64,000 bases of DNA from Heterohyrax brucei. Taxonomy: Eukaryota; Chordata; Mammalia; Hyracoidea; Procaviidae. Position numbers and translations under genes: made by a program. This document shows positions 1 through 10,700 of this stretch, piece by piece (position 1 is the first letter of the stretch; every line of letters begins with the position of its first letter). The stretch lies in the NCBI GenBank assembly GCA_028571685.1, contig CM053146.1:112567431-112631430 (forward strand), in the 5' to 3' direction. The notes below the pieces were generated by a model, which saw nothing but the letters and a program-made list of their open reading frames with translations, was not told where the DNA came from and did no database searches.

Positions 1-965
1 ATCCCAGCACCATCTATGCACTTTACTATATTTTTATTGAAGACAATTCACTAGAACTGGAAACTTCCTGCATTGATTCATCTGGTGAGATTTCTGTCAC
101 TGGACAGTTGAAGTCAGGTTAGTTACAGGTTAATTTCAGACCACCTTGCTGTTGTGAAGTAAGTCCAGTAAAACCATACCAGACTTCAAATAAATGTATC
201 TGGTTTATACAATAACACTGGAACTTATATTTTGTTACCATATAACATCACATCATCCTTTTAGTGAGAATTGGCGATTGAACAGTTTTTATAATTCTTA
301 TTGTGAATGATTTACTATTTAATCCTGCACTTATTAGAATAATTTTATAATTTTGACAGTCATTCAACTTTTATGAAACTATGTATGTAGCATGGATATA
401 AACTGTATTTATTCAAAGGTAGTTCAATTATAACTTTGAAGAGATTGAAAGTTAGATTCACAGCCTAAATACTGTGAATGTCTGTTACTTATACTACCTT
501 CACATCAAGTTCTTTCCAAAATAAGGTGCCACCTTATTCAGTTGTAACATGTACCCTAAATATTTTAACAATTTACATATTTTAGAAGAAAATCCATGTG
601 TCAGCACATCATAGTATATGATATTATGGTTATTAAAAAAGATGAAGATAGAGTTAATTACTCAACCAAGAACAACAATAATTTCAGAATCTATCTAAAC
701 ATTACTTGTCAGATACTACCACAAATGGGAAAACATGAAAAGTTGCTTACTTGAGAAATGAACACAATGTCAAAGAGGCTGAAAGACACTGACCATCTAC
801 AAAACAGAATCCATCAGATTTTAAAGCCGAAAGGGAACTGCGGATCATCTGGAACTTGAAGTATAAAAGTTTGAGGTGCTTTTATCTGAGGAAACAATGT
901 AAATTCATCTTAAAACTGAAAAACCATTTCAGATAATTTGATTTTCCCATGTTAGTTAAATAAAA
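1..965. other. Intergenic DNA, no gene recognised
   Basis: AT-rich sequence with short open frames only and no recognisable repeat. By synteny it lies between NBEAL1 (outside the window) and CYP20A1. I see no exon, RNA gene or regulatory element that I can support. Confidence 0.6.
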
Positions 966-967
966 CT

Positions 968-1134
968 CAAAAAACCCAACTCACTGCTGTCGAGTCAATT
1001 CCAACTCATTATTGACCCTACAGGACACAGTGGAACTGCTCCACAGAGTTTCCAAGGGGCACCTAGCAGACTCGAACGGCACACCTTTTGGTTAGCAGAC
1101 GTAGCGCATAACCACTACAGCACCAGGGTTTCCA
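968..1134 (-). mobile_element. AfroSINE, short type
   Basis: Reference copy for the description. AfroSINE is an afrotherian SINE with a tRNA-derived 5' half carrying pol III A and B boxes, here read on the minus strand. At the right end GGAAACCCTGGTGCTG..AGTGGTTA corresponds to the A-box side, and CGAGTCTGCTAGG is the decayed B-box side. The left end is the RTE-like 3' tail (complement of AACTCACTGCTGTCGAGTCAA). It is nearly full length, about 165 bp. Confidence 0.9.
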
Positions 1135-1421
1135 CTGGTTAAATGAGTAGTGGTTGTATTAATACTTATAGTGGAGCCACAATAATGCAGAGGGACTTAG
1201 ACAATTGCAGACTTTCTCAGGATAGTATGACCCTGATGAACATATCATTTCAGGATATAGTTCCATAAGTATCCTAAAGATGATCAAGTTTGAGAACGCT
1301 AATCACTGACAAGAGAGTCACAAATTAGAGGGCAAATTTACTAACTCATAGTGCAGCATTGTAAAAATGGCTTGGGGGGAGTGTTGCCTGTCCTCTAATT
1401 TCACAAAGGAGGAGAATCCAG

Positions 1422-2235
1422 ATGAACAGTCCAAGGCTGATTACTGTGAGGAGGTCAGATATCCCTCCTTGTTTCATCTTTACCAGTTCTGACACACAGT
1501 CGTCCCTCCCACATAGTACTCTGCTGGCTTCAGTAATTCACTGCAGTGGCCGCACAGAACTCACAGATAATCCTTGCAATTTATGGGGTTTGATAGGGAA
1601 GTGGCAGGTTACAGTTTAGGCTCAGGAACAGTCAGGATGCAGTTCTTCCATCAGGAGAGCCTCTCCCAGCTGTGTTACCGGCACACCTCTCCAAGGCCCG
1701 TTGGCCCCTCAGCCCCTGCCCTGCTCAGGAAAGTGTTCCAGGGTTCCTTTGGCTCTGTAGTTCCCGGACAGAGGCATCCCTCTCCACTTGGTAAGCTTCA
1801 GCCTAAAGGCTCTCAGCTGTAGCTCCACCAACTGCCCAGAGGCTTCCCGTCTGAAGACACTCAGCTTTTCTTGCATGAGGGTAGCTGAGAAACCCACTGC
1901 CATGTCTCTGCAAGTCTCTCCTGCCCTAGTTTCTCCCTACTGCTTCTTACCATCTTCTAGTTGACAGCTCTCTCACAATCTCCTATTTCCAGGAGCTTCT
2001 TAGCATGGGATCCCAAATCCAGAAGTTGCACTCTCTACTCCAGGCTGTTCTTCCTGGTAGTGGTGAAACCTCTTTCCTGCCTCCAAGATGGCTCATTTGA
2101 AGCACAGCTGATGGCAAAACTGACAGTTCCCTTGGTGGACCACGATTATCCTATTAATACAGTCCCACTTAATCACTTGAGTGGGAGTACAAGACCACGG
2201 CAGGAAGGGCCACACAAAAGGGCACCATTAATTAT
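1422..2235. mobile_element. Probable old interspersed repeat, class unresolved (LTR-like composition)
   Basis: A GC-richer, CT-biased block unlike its AT-rich flanks, ending near AAGACCACGGCAGGAAGGGC. The composition and layout resemble an eroded LTR of a mammalian endogenous retrovirus, but I find no clean TG...CA ends or target duplication. Short open frames cross it on both strands and none resembles a known protein. The identification is tentative. Confidence 0.35.
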
Positions 2236-2240
2236 ATTAG

Positions 2241-2447
2241 CTGATCCTGGGGTGGCACAAATGGTTAAGTGCTAGACTACTGACTGAAAGGTGGACGGGT
2301 CTGACCTAACCAGAAACCCCACAGGAGGAAGCCTGATGATCTGCTTCTGAAAGGTCACAGCCTTGAACACCCTATGGATTGTGTTTCCACTCTGCACAAG
2401 TGGGGTCACCGTGAATCACAATTGACTTGATGGCAACTAACAACAGT
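2241..2447 (+). mobile_element. AfroSINE, long type
   Basis: Has the 5' motif GGTGGCACAAATGGTTAAGT and the long-type middle insert (CTTCTGAAAGGTCACAGCCTTG) that the short type lacks. The 3' end is GATGGCAACTAACAACA, an RTE-like tail. Confidence 0.85.
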
Positions 2448-2574
2448 GTATTATCTAGTGTTCATACTCTCAGGAGACAACCTTCATTCCTTTATTTCTC
2501 ACAGTCGCCTTGTGCACTGTCAACAGAATCTACTGTTCTAAGGTATTGCTATTGTTTAAGTATATTAAAACAAC

Positions 2575-2870
2575 ACATGGAAATGCCTTGAATACATTCT
2601 TCTAAGTTAAATAAGCCGGACACAAAAGGATAGATAGAGTATGATCTCACTTACATGAACTATTTAGAATAGGCAAATACAGAGAGACACAGTAGCTCAG
2701 CGGTTACCAGGGGCTGGGGTAGGAGGGGTATATGGAGTTGTGGCTTAGGTAGAGTTTTGTTTGGGGTGATGCAGAAATCTGGAAATGGTAATGGTTGCAA
2801 AAAAAACAAAAAAAAAACTTTTGTATATAAATTATACCTTTTAAACCTGGAAGAAATTTTTTGGAACTAT
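2575..2870 (+). mobile_element. L1 LINE 3' fragment, old
   Basis: Carries the mammalian L1 ORF2-end/3' UTR pattern (ATGATCTCACTTACATG...GGTTACCAGGGGCTGGGG), followed by an A-rich run near 2800. No open frame survives. Confidence 0.65.
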
Positions 2871-3106
2871 CCAAGGACTACAATGACCCAAGACAGTCTG
2901 GTTTAGCAATACTGTTAATAGCACACAGAATGTTAAACTATTGATTATAAAAATAATCTTCCTGAAATGGAGGGAAAAATAATGTTTGAAGTGAACATAT
3001 AAGTTATGTGTCTATACAGCTCAACCAAACATCACTATACCATTATAAAACACTCAGACATATAAAACAGTTAAGTTCAGCTATGTTTGCTATTTTGCTG
3101 TCAACC

Positions 3107-3620
3107 ATATGTGTTTTAGTCAGCTAGGCTGCTCTAACACAAATACCACAGAGTGGATGGCTTTAACAAAGAAAGATTTATTCTTACACAGTCCAGTAGG
3201 TTGCAAGTCCATATTCAGGGTGTCCGCTCCAGGGAAAGACTTTCCCCTTGTTGGCTCTGGAGGAAAGTCCGGTACTGCATCAGTCTTTGTCCAGGGAGCG
3301 TCCTCACGCAAGAACCTCTGGTCTGAAGGACGCACTCTGCTCCAGGTGCTGCTTGCTTGATGGTAGCGAGGTTCTCAAATTGTCCTTTGTTTCTTTTTCC
3401 TTTTATTCCTTGCAAGCTAAAAGCATTAAGGGTGGGGCAAGCCATACTCCAGGGAACCACCCCCCCCCACAGCAGGAATTCACAGCCCCACCCTAATCCT
3501 TTAACGTACAGGTTAGCAAAACCGCACAATGGAGGACAGTCCCAAGATACTGGGAACCATATCCCAGTCACGTGGCTGCACACATTTTTGGGGGAACACA
3601 GTTCCAACCATGACAATATG
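3107..3620 (+). mobile_element. Solo LTR-like element with 5-bp target duplication
   Basis: The element runs 3112-3615, begins TGTTTTAGTC and ends CCATGACA, so it has the TG...CA termini of an LTR. It is flanked by perfect ATATG duplications (3107-3111 and 3616-3620). It is about 504 bp with no coding capacity. Related copies lie at 43952-45085 and 54354-54734. A solo LTR of an endogenous retrovirus is the best reading, though the family name is unknown to me. Confidence 0.6.
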
Positions 3621-3625
3621 TAAAC

Positions 3626-4345
3626 CATAGCTTTACATATACTTTAATTTTATTATTATGAAAGTTTACTTTTCAGGGAAGAAAAATAGAATACCACTTA
3701 TTTAACATTTTGTTGATTTATGACTTGAATATTTTGAAATATATGACCCAAATCTACACCAATATCTCCATCTCCAGAAACTTCAGGACATCCTCTACAC
3801 AAAAGTTGACAAACATTTCCTGTAAGGTGCCAGATAATAACTATTTTACACTTTGTGGGCTGTAGGTTTTCAAAACTAATCAATTCTGTTGTAACATGAA
3901 AGCATCCACAGAAAATACATAAATAAATGAATTTGAGTTCTGCAATAAAACTTTATTTACAAAAACAAGGACCTGCAGTGCTTAGTTTGCTAACCCCTCA
4001 ATACAGTATGGAAGTCAATTTCTGACATCCAGCTTGAATGACTGTAGGCCATGACTGAATCAGGCTTCAGATAACCAAATACACACCTTCAGATCCAGTT
4101 TCAGGTACTCAAGCTAGCATATAAAAATCCTAAATCCTAACTGAATAAAGATACGAAAGGGCAAAGAGAAAATATTACTATTGCTAGAGAATCATAGGAG
4201 GGGCCTCTGCCTCAAAGGCTAACTGTAGAGGTATACAGGCCCTGTTGGAAAATACAGCTCAGAGCTGAAAGGGAACAAAAAGGACACATTCTCAACTTGT
4301 CGTCTTAGTTTCTTTCTCAGCTGCCATTCTGTTGATGCCTTCTAT
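3626..4345. other. Intergenic, no gene recognised
   Basis: AT-rich sequence between two repeats. Nothing with coding or RNA-gene character was seen. Confidence 0.5.
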
Positions 4346-4348
4346 TTG

Positions 4349-4411
4349 CAGAACTCTTTGGAAACCTTATGGAGCAGTTCTACTCGGTGCTACAGGGCTG
4401 TTATGAGTCAC
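4349..4411 (+). mobile_element. AfroSINE fragment (middle to 3' part)
   Basis: Retains CTTTGGAAACCTTATGGAGC and GGGCTGTTATGAGTCA; the tRNA half is missing or unrecognisable. Confidence 0.6.
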
Positions 4412-4551
4412 ATGGTTTAGGGCAAAGAATGGCTAAAAATGGATTTGAGGATGTAGCATAGATGTTCCGATATATTTTTAGTTAAATGGAGAGGATACCA
4501 TTTGACATGTGAGCTAATGAATCACTAAATATCATATAATCACACATATAA

Positions 4552-4722
4552 ACTAGTTGCCATCGGGTTGATTCCAACCCATGGCAACCCCATTTTTTCC
4601 AGAGTGGAATTGTACTTTATGGGGTTTTCAATGACTAATTTTAAAAAAAAATCTATAGGCTTTCAAGACCCTTGTAGATAATTAGAACTGCTAATCTTTT
4701 GCTTAGTAGCCAAACAGTTAAT
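4552..4722 (-). mobile_element. AfroSINE, long type, degraded
   Basis: Starts with the complement of the SINE tail (GTTGCCATCGGGTTGATTCC) and retains the reversed B-box region near 4685-4710. An A-run interrupts the middle. Confidence 0.75.
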
Positions 4723-5590
4723 TGTTTTCATCAATAGAGAATCTTCATTTTTTGGCCTATAACTCAAAGGAAGTGCAAAGAATTACATAACTATAGCAAT
4801 TTATATGAAAAAATCTTGTAGTGTAAAATACTAGACAAAAACAGGAATAGAATTGATATTGAATCTTGGCTCATTCTAGCAATAAATATTCACTAAATAT
4901 ATGAAATAATTGAAAAGGTGCTTAATCACATGAAGATGCATTTCCAACAGAATTTCACAGTCAATATTCTACAATATATTTGTTTTGATTAATTGTGTGG
5001 CATTAAATTGTAATGATAATTTGATCTGGAAAACCATTCGTTTAAAAACAATAATTTAAAACACGTATAAGCAGTTTCAAAACTCAAGTGTTTTAGGGTC
5101 ACAGGTTAAAACTTAGAAAAAATTCAGTGTACATATGTTTAAGAGAAATATGGCAAATGATAAAAAAGACATTCAAGGACAAGAAGTCAGTGAAATGGAA
5201 ATAAGAAAAAGGAACCGTGGCAAATTTCCAGTCATACAGCTTATTTAATTATTATTTTTAAGTTTGATGATAGTCATCAAGTTATTTAAATTTCTAAATA
5301 CATTTGCCAAGCCAAGTGCCGTCTAGTCACTTGTAAAAAATGTAACATGTCATTTCAGCATTTTTATGTGTACAATTTATCATGTACAACCATCATCACT
5401 TTCCATTTCAGAAATTTTCCGTAACACGATTATTTTAAAATGTATGTGTAACATGCTGGAAATCTCACCTTGTAAAGTCAAAATAGAAAATTGAGATGTA
5501 ATGAAAAATGTGAGGATACATATGGTTTTTCAAAATACTTTTAGGGACTATCTTCAAAGATAGTTGGAAGGAACACTAATTCAAACTACA
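4723..5590. other. Intergenic, no gene recognised
   Basis: AT-rich, no coherent open frame. It may include eroded L1 but nothing diagnostic was found. Confidence 0.5.
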
Positions 5591-5747
5591 TGAAACCAAA
5601 AACCAAACAGAACCTCCTGCCTCAGGGTTGATTCTGATTCACAGCGATCCTCAGAACTAGAACGGCTTCGTGGGTTTCCAAAAGGCACGTCTGGCAACCT
5701 TTCGGTTAATTAGCTGAACTCTTAACCACCGCATCACGGGGGCTCCT
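5591..5747 (-). mobile_element. AfroSINE, short type
   Basis: Near complete, from the AACCAAAAACCAAACAG tail to GCATCACGGGGGCTCC at the tRNA end. Confidence 0.85.
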
Positions 5748-5861
5748 TCAAACCAAGGAACTGTTTTAAATCTTACCGCAAAATAAAGATGGCACAGCAA
5801 ATTCCCAAGTGCGGTAACCCATCAGCACCAGGCTCCTTGACCACACGGAGGAGAACCGTTA

Positions 5862-5875
5862 CCGCCATCTAGTGG
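5862..5875 (-). promoter_or_regulatory. Candidate CTCF-binding site
   Basis: CCGCCATCTAGTGG matches 13 of 14 positions of the reverse-strand CTCF core STGCCMYCTRSTGG. It lies about 1.8 kb upstream of the CYP20A1 start codon, in a non-repeat block of higher GC (5790-6050). A motif match alone does not prove occupancy. Confidence 0.5.
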
Positions 5876-6884
5876 ATTCTAACTCCTGGTAACTTCGGGT
5901 AAGAGGAACACGACTGCCCCGTGAGGTTTTCAAGGCCTTGACCTTTTGGGAGCCCATCTCCCGCCTGTCTTCTGAGGTGCCTGTGGGTGGTCGTATTCCC
6001 AACCTTTGACTGATAGCCTGTTTGTACCACTCTGAGACTAAATGGGAACAAGTTGAATTTTAGAGGCTTTGCAGAGACTCAACCTATAAAATACACTGCC
6101 CAGCCCCAACCTGTGGAATCTTTGTCTGTCTTTCATGGGCCTTTGAAGAGGTTCTTTAGGTCAATTTAGGACTAAGAAGTGAGTTTAAATATCCTAGAGA
6201 ATTGGTGCCTACGGTTACTGTTATAGTACTGCATTATATATCTAAAAGTTTTCATTTTTACTGTTTCAAAAACCTATGTATAATAATTTAGATAGAAAAT
6301 GCCTTTAAAGTTCCAAACAAAAGATTTAAAAACAAACGTTTGAACACTTTCTCAAACTCATGCATATTCAGAAAACTAGAGTTAAAAATATAAGAGCTGC
6401 CAAATGCAGGATTGAGTATCAGTGTTCTGTCACGTTCATTACACATGCCCAAAGATTTGGCATTTTCAGTAAAAGATGTTTCATGCTTATGCAAGAGTCA
6501 TTTATCACAGAAGCTCAGAAGTGCAACCCAGAAAGATTTACCAAATCTCTGCCTCTTCTTGACATTTTTTATTATTAAAGTTATGAAATCTATAAATCTA
6601 TGCTTTCACTGCATGGAGCACCAGGCAGCAGTGAGTCATCTCAAGTAGAAAAGGCATCATCGAGCACTGTGCTCAGAACAGCTAATGTTAAAAGCTGAAG
6701 TAGGTATAGAGTCGTGTTCTAAATACTTTTCACAAAATTCGCAGTTTAACCCTCCAGATGACACTGAATAGTTAGGCCTGGCACCAAGAAATCACATTTG
6801 CTAGTACTTCAAACGACTTATTTTGGGAAAGAAGGAACATCTAACAGAGCTTAACTTTCAGAAACTTTCCGAATGTCCAGGTTA

Positions 6885-7245
6885 GTTTAGGTCACTGGTT
6901 CTTCAAATTCGAGAGTGCAAGAGAATCCCTAGATGGGCTTGTTAGAACGCATGGCAGTATCCCATCCCAGAGGGTCCAATTTTCAGTAGCTCTAGGGCAC
7001 GATTGGGAACCCTGTTAGGGTAGTGTTTAAATGCTAGTCTGCTAACCAAAAGGTTTGCAGTTCAAATCCACCAAGAGCTCCTTGGAAACCCTACCCTGAC
7101 TATAGGGTCACTATGAGTCAGAACACAGTGGACAAGCAGTATTTTTTTTTTAACTGTGGGGTTGGGAATCTGAATTTCTAACAAATTCTGGAGTGACACT
7201 AATACCGTTAGTTAGGGTACCACATTCTGAGAACCATTTTGTTTG
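6885..7245 (+). mobile_element. MER5A-like hAT (Charlie) MITE, split by an AfroSINE
   Basis: Left arm GTCACTGGTTCTTCAAATTC and right arm TTCTGAGAACCATTTT are the inverted ends typical of MER5-type hAT elements. The internal CAATTTTCAGTAGCTCTAGGG also fits. An AfroSINE (about 7007-7150) interrupts the element. Confidence 0.7.
7007..7150 (+). mobile_element. AfroSINE, short type, inside MER5-like element
   Basis: Includes AACCAAAAGGTTTGCAGTTC (B-box region) and GGTCACTATGAGTCAGAA, with a T-run tail. Flanking GATTGGGA and GGTTGGGA look like the mutated target duplication. Confidence 0.85.
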
Positions 7246-7656
7246 GAGACTGTAGTCTTACATATGCTGAAAAAAGGTCGATTGCGGAAGAGTCATAACT
7301 CCTTCCATTCTTTAGAAGCCTGGGCTCAGGTTTTTCCCGAGCAACTCAGTTCCCAAAGTGTGTGTTCTGAAACACTGGAACCTACTCCCTTCTCTCGGAC
7401 GAAGGTCCCATTTTTCTGATTCTGAGGACCACCCACAGCTGCCCATGTTCCCACTCCTCGGCTATCGATTACTCTTTCTGTCCGTCTACTTTCGCCCGGC
7501 CCGGCCTGGCCGGTTTTGGCCACGCCCCCAACGGCCAATTCGTTCCCAGGTCACAGGGGCTTCCTCCGCCCACACGCTAATTCCTGAGGTCCGGCCAGGC
7601 TGAGGCGCTGCTGCCGGAGTAGTGGATCGAGACGTGGTTCCCAGAGCGGAAGAACC

Positions 7657-7728
7657 ATGTTGGACTTCGCGATCTTCGCCGTTACTTTCTTGCTAGCGTT
7701 GGTGGGAGCCGTACTCTACCTCTATCCG
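7657..7728 (+). CDS. CYP20A1: CYP20A1 coding exon 1
   Basis: Encodes residues 1-24, the membrane anchor, ending LYLYP. The donor is CCG|GTAACA and the intron phase is 0. Confidence 0.95.
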
Positions 7729-10700
7729 GTAACAGCTGCCTCGACTCTCATGGGTCCGGCTGCCCCCCGCAGGCGCTCTTTTGTCGCATTACGACGCCTT
7801 CCAGCGGTAGCCACTAGGGGCGGGCATGAAGAGAGGGCTCCCGCGCAGGGTCTGCGGCGGCGTCACGTGACGCCCTGTCTTGCGCGCGCGGGTCAAGCGC
7901 TCTTGGAGGGCGGTGCTGACGGCGCGGCGACCCCCTGGGTCTGCGTGCTCGTCCTGGGCTTGGCTGAAGTGTGGCCCTCGTGTCTGGCCTCACAGCGCCC
8001 TGAACCCCCGCCCTCCTGTTAGGTGGTGGGCCTGAAGAACTTTGGGCGGCTTTCTGGCAGCAAATCTAAATTCTGCAAATCTAAATTCCATTTGCTAGTG
8101 TGTCTGGGGGGAAACGTGCTGCCACTCCTTCCTCTCATCCAATGAGTCAACAGTGGGGGCTCACATTTAATCCTTACTGGAGGCTGCCATCATCTTTTGT
8201 AATCTGTTATTTTTTTCTGCCTATGGATCCGTTATTACTGGAATCCAAAGCCTTGGAGATCGAGAATGGGTCCTGTTCCTCGCAGGGCCTCAGAGGCAAA
8301 ATGGAGTGATGGAAAGATTAAGGCTCTCCCTGCCCCATTAGTATGTGAGCTTGACTTGGTGCTTTCACTTGTAGATCTCATTCTTCTCTATCTCTCCTTG
8401 ATTAACTCGCCCTCAGAGGTGGTTGTGAAAACAAGGAGTTAATGGATGAAGAGGGATCTAGAAAACATGCTCTACAGAGTAAGGAGGTAGTTTTATAGTA
8501 AAAGTGCAAAGTAGTTGAAGGTAGTTGAACAGCTCCAAATACGTCACAGATAATGACAATTACATCTCCTTGAGTATTCTTTTCAGAGCTGATAAAATGG
8601 ATTAGACTGGTCTGTTGCAACCACGGAAGCCCTGTGGAAACTGTAGTGACATAGTGAATAAGTACTAGGGCTGCTAGCCAAGAGGTTGGCCGCGTGAGTC
8701 CACCAAGCACTCCTTGGGAATTCTGTGGGCAGTTCTGCTGTGCCCTTTGGGGTCTCCATGAGTCAGAATTGACTCCACGGTAGTGGGTGGGTTGCAAGTA
8801 CAAAACCTATAACTTCCGGTGTATTTTATTTTCTGAGAAACTTGAATTTTGGCAATTTTTAAATGAGGTGATTAATTATATTACTAGCAGTGACGCTGTT
8901 TGTCTTTCAACCACCGTGTTTTTCCCGTGTGGGAAACAGTGAGAGTATGGCAGTGAACACTTCGACAGAAATGCTTGACTAAGGGACTTCTGGAAACCCT
9001 GGAGGCCTAGTGGTTAAGTGCTACTTCTGCTAACCAAAAGGTGGGCAGTTGAGATCCACCGGTGCTCTGTGGAGCAATTCTATTCTGTCCTATGGGGCCA
9101 CTGTAAGTTGAAATCAGTTCGACGGCAGTTAGTTAGTTAGTTAGTTTGTTTTTGCTTTTTAAGGGACTTGATGAAAACCATGGTAGCATAGTAGTTAAGT
9201 GCTATAGTTGCTAACCAAAAGGTCAGCAGTTCGAATCCACTAGGCGCTCTTTGGAAACCCAATGGGTCAGTTCTCTTCTGTCCTACACAGTCGCTATGAG
9301 TCAGAATTGACGGCACTGGTTTTTGTTTTTTTTATTTGGTGAGGGGACTTATATTCTAGTTGAGGGAAGCGCAGCAAACAAAATGTATAGTATGTTAGAT
9401 GGTGTTAAGTATGATGGAGAAAAAGTTGAGGGGTAGGTAAAAAAAGCCAAAGGTACGACTAATATTTTAAATAGGATAATCAAGTGATAGGAGACATTTG
9501 AGCAGGCATTTGAACGTGGTGAAGAAACAAGCCATTCACATACCTGAGGAAAGAGCATTGCAGGGAAGAACAGCAGATGCAAAAACCTGCAGGTGGAAAG
9601 TGCCCGGTATCTTCATGGAAAGCATGGAGACAAGTGTGGCTTGAGTAAGTGGGGAAGAAAGTAGTAGGAAATAAAGTCAGATGGGATTGAGAGCAATTTT
9701 AAATGGCTTTTTAGGCTGTTTAAAGGACTTGGCTTTTACAACAGAGGATTTCAACAGAAAAGTGAGATTTAAAATATAAAAGAATTAAAATTTATTAAAT
9801 GTGGAAGAATTGTTCTGACTGCTCTGTTATGAATAGATTATGGGCTTGAGATGAGAGTGAAAAGAGGAGAAAAGACTATTGTATTAATTTTTGTGTGTGT
9901 GAGAGATGGTATTGGTTTGGACCCAAGTAGGCACAGAGGTGATGAGAACCAGTCTGTTGTGAAGATAGAGGCAACTGGATTTCCTTAGAGATTGGATATG
10001 GAGCATGAGAGAGAAATAGCAAACAACCCGAGTTTTTAGTAAAAGTAACTGGAAGAATGAATTATAGAAAAACTATTGAAAGAATTAACAAAACCAAAAG
10101 CTGGCTTTTTGAAAAGATCAACAAAATTGATAAACCATTGGCTAAACTTACAAAAGGAAAACAGGAGAGGAAACAAATAACCAGAATAAGAAATGAGATG
10201 GGAGATGTCACAATGGACTTAACTGAAATCAAAAGTGTCATAACAAAATACTACGAAAGACTGTACTCTTAACTGATTTGAAAACCTTGAGGAAATGGAC
10301 CAGTTTCTAGATTCACATCACCTACCAAAATTATCACAAGGAGAAGTAGAACAACTTGATATACACATGACAAAAGAAGGGATTGAAGCAGTCATCAAAA
10401 AACTACCAACCAAACAGGGAGAGCAGTGGAAGCTGCATATAGATGGGCATGTAAATTTATGCATGAATGTACATTTTCACTCAGTTATGTTAAATAAAAA
10501 TAAAAAAAGAAAAGAAAAGAAAAAAAACTACCAACCAAAAAGAGTCCTGGCCCAGATGGCTTCACCAGAGAGTTCTGTCTGTCAAGCTGTTAGAGGGAGT
10601 TAATTCCAGTACTGCTGAGTCTATTTCACAGCACAGAAAAGGACAGAATGCTCCCAAATTCATTCTGTGAAGCCAGTGTAACACTGATATCAAAGCCAAG

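Larger units (their letters stand above)
7440..8020 (+). promoter_or_regulatory. CYP20A1 CpG-island promoter
   Basis: CpG-dense island spanning CYP20A1 exon 1. It contains a GC/KLF box CCACGCCCC near 7520, a CCAAT box at 7535-7539, and no TATA box near the likely start. The 5' UTR must end at 7656, but the transcription start cannot be fixed from sequence; it probably lies within 7540-7640. Confidence 0.75.

Noticed and set aside
3215..3628. A 137-codon minus-strand frame
   Set aside because: Lies within the LTR-like element at 3112-3615 and resembles no protein.
1..7000. 3' exons of NBEAL1, expected upstream by synteny
   Set aside because: No coding similarity seen; the gene probably ends before the window.
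7657..8022. A 121-codon open frame continuing past CYP20A1 exon 1
   Set aside because: Only the first 24 codons match the P450; the rest reads through a good splice donor at 7729 into CpG-island intron.
8402..8803. A 133-codon minus-strand frame
   Set aside because: Runs through an AfroSINE and intronic spacer; no homology recognised.
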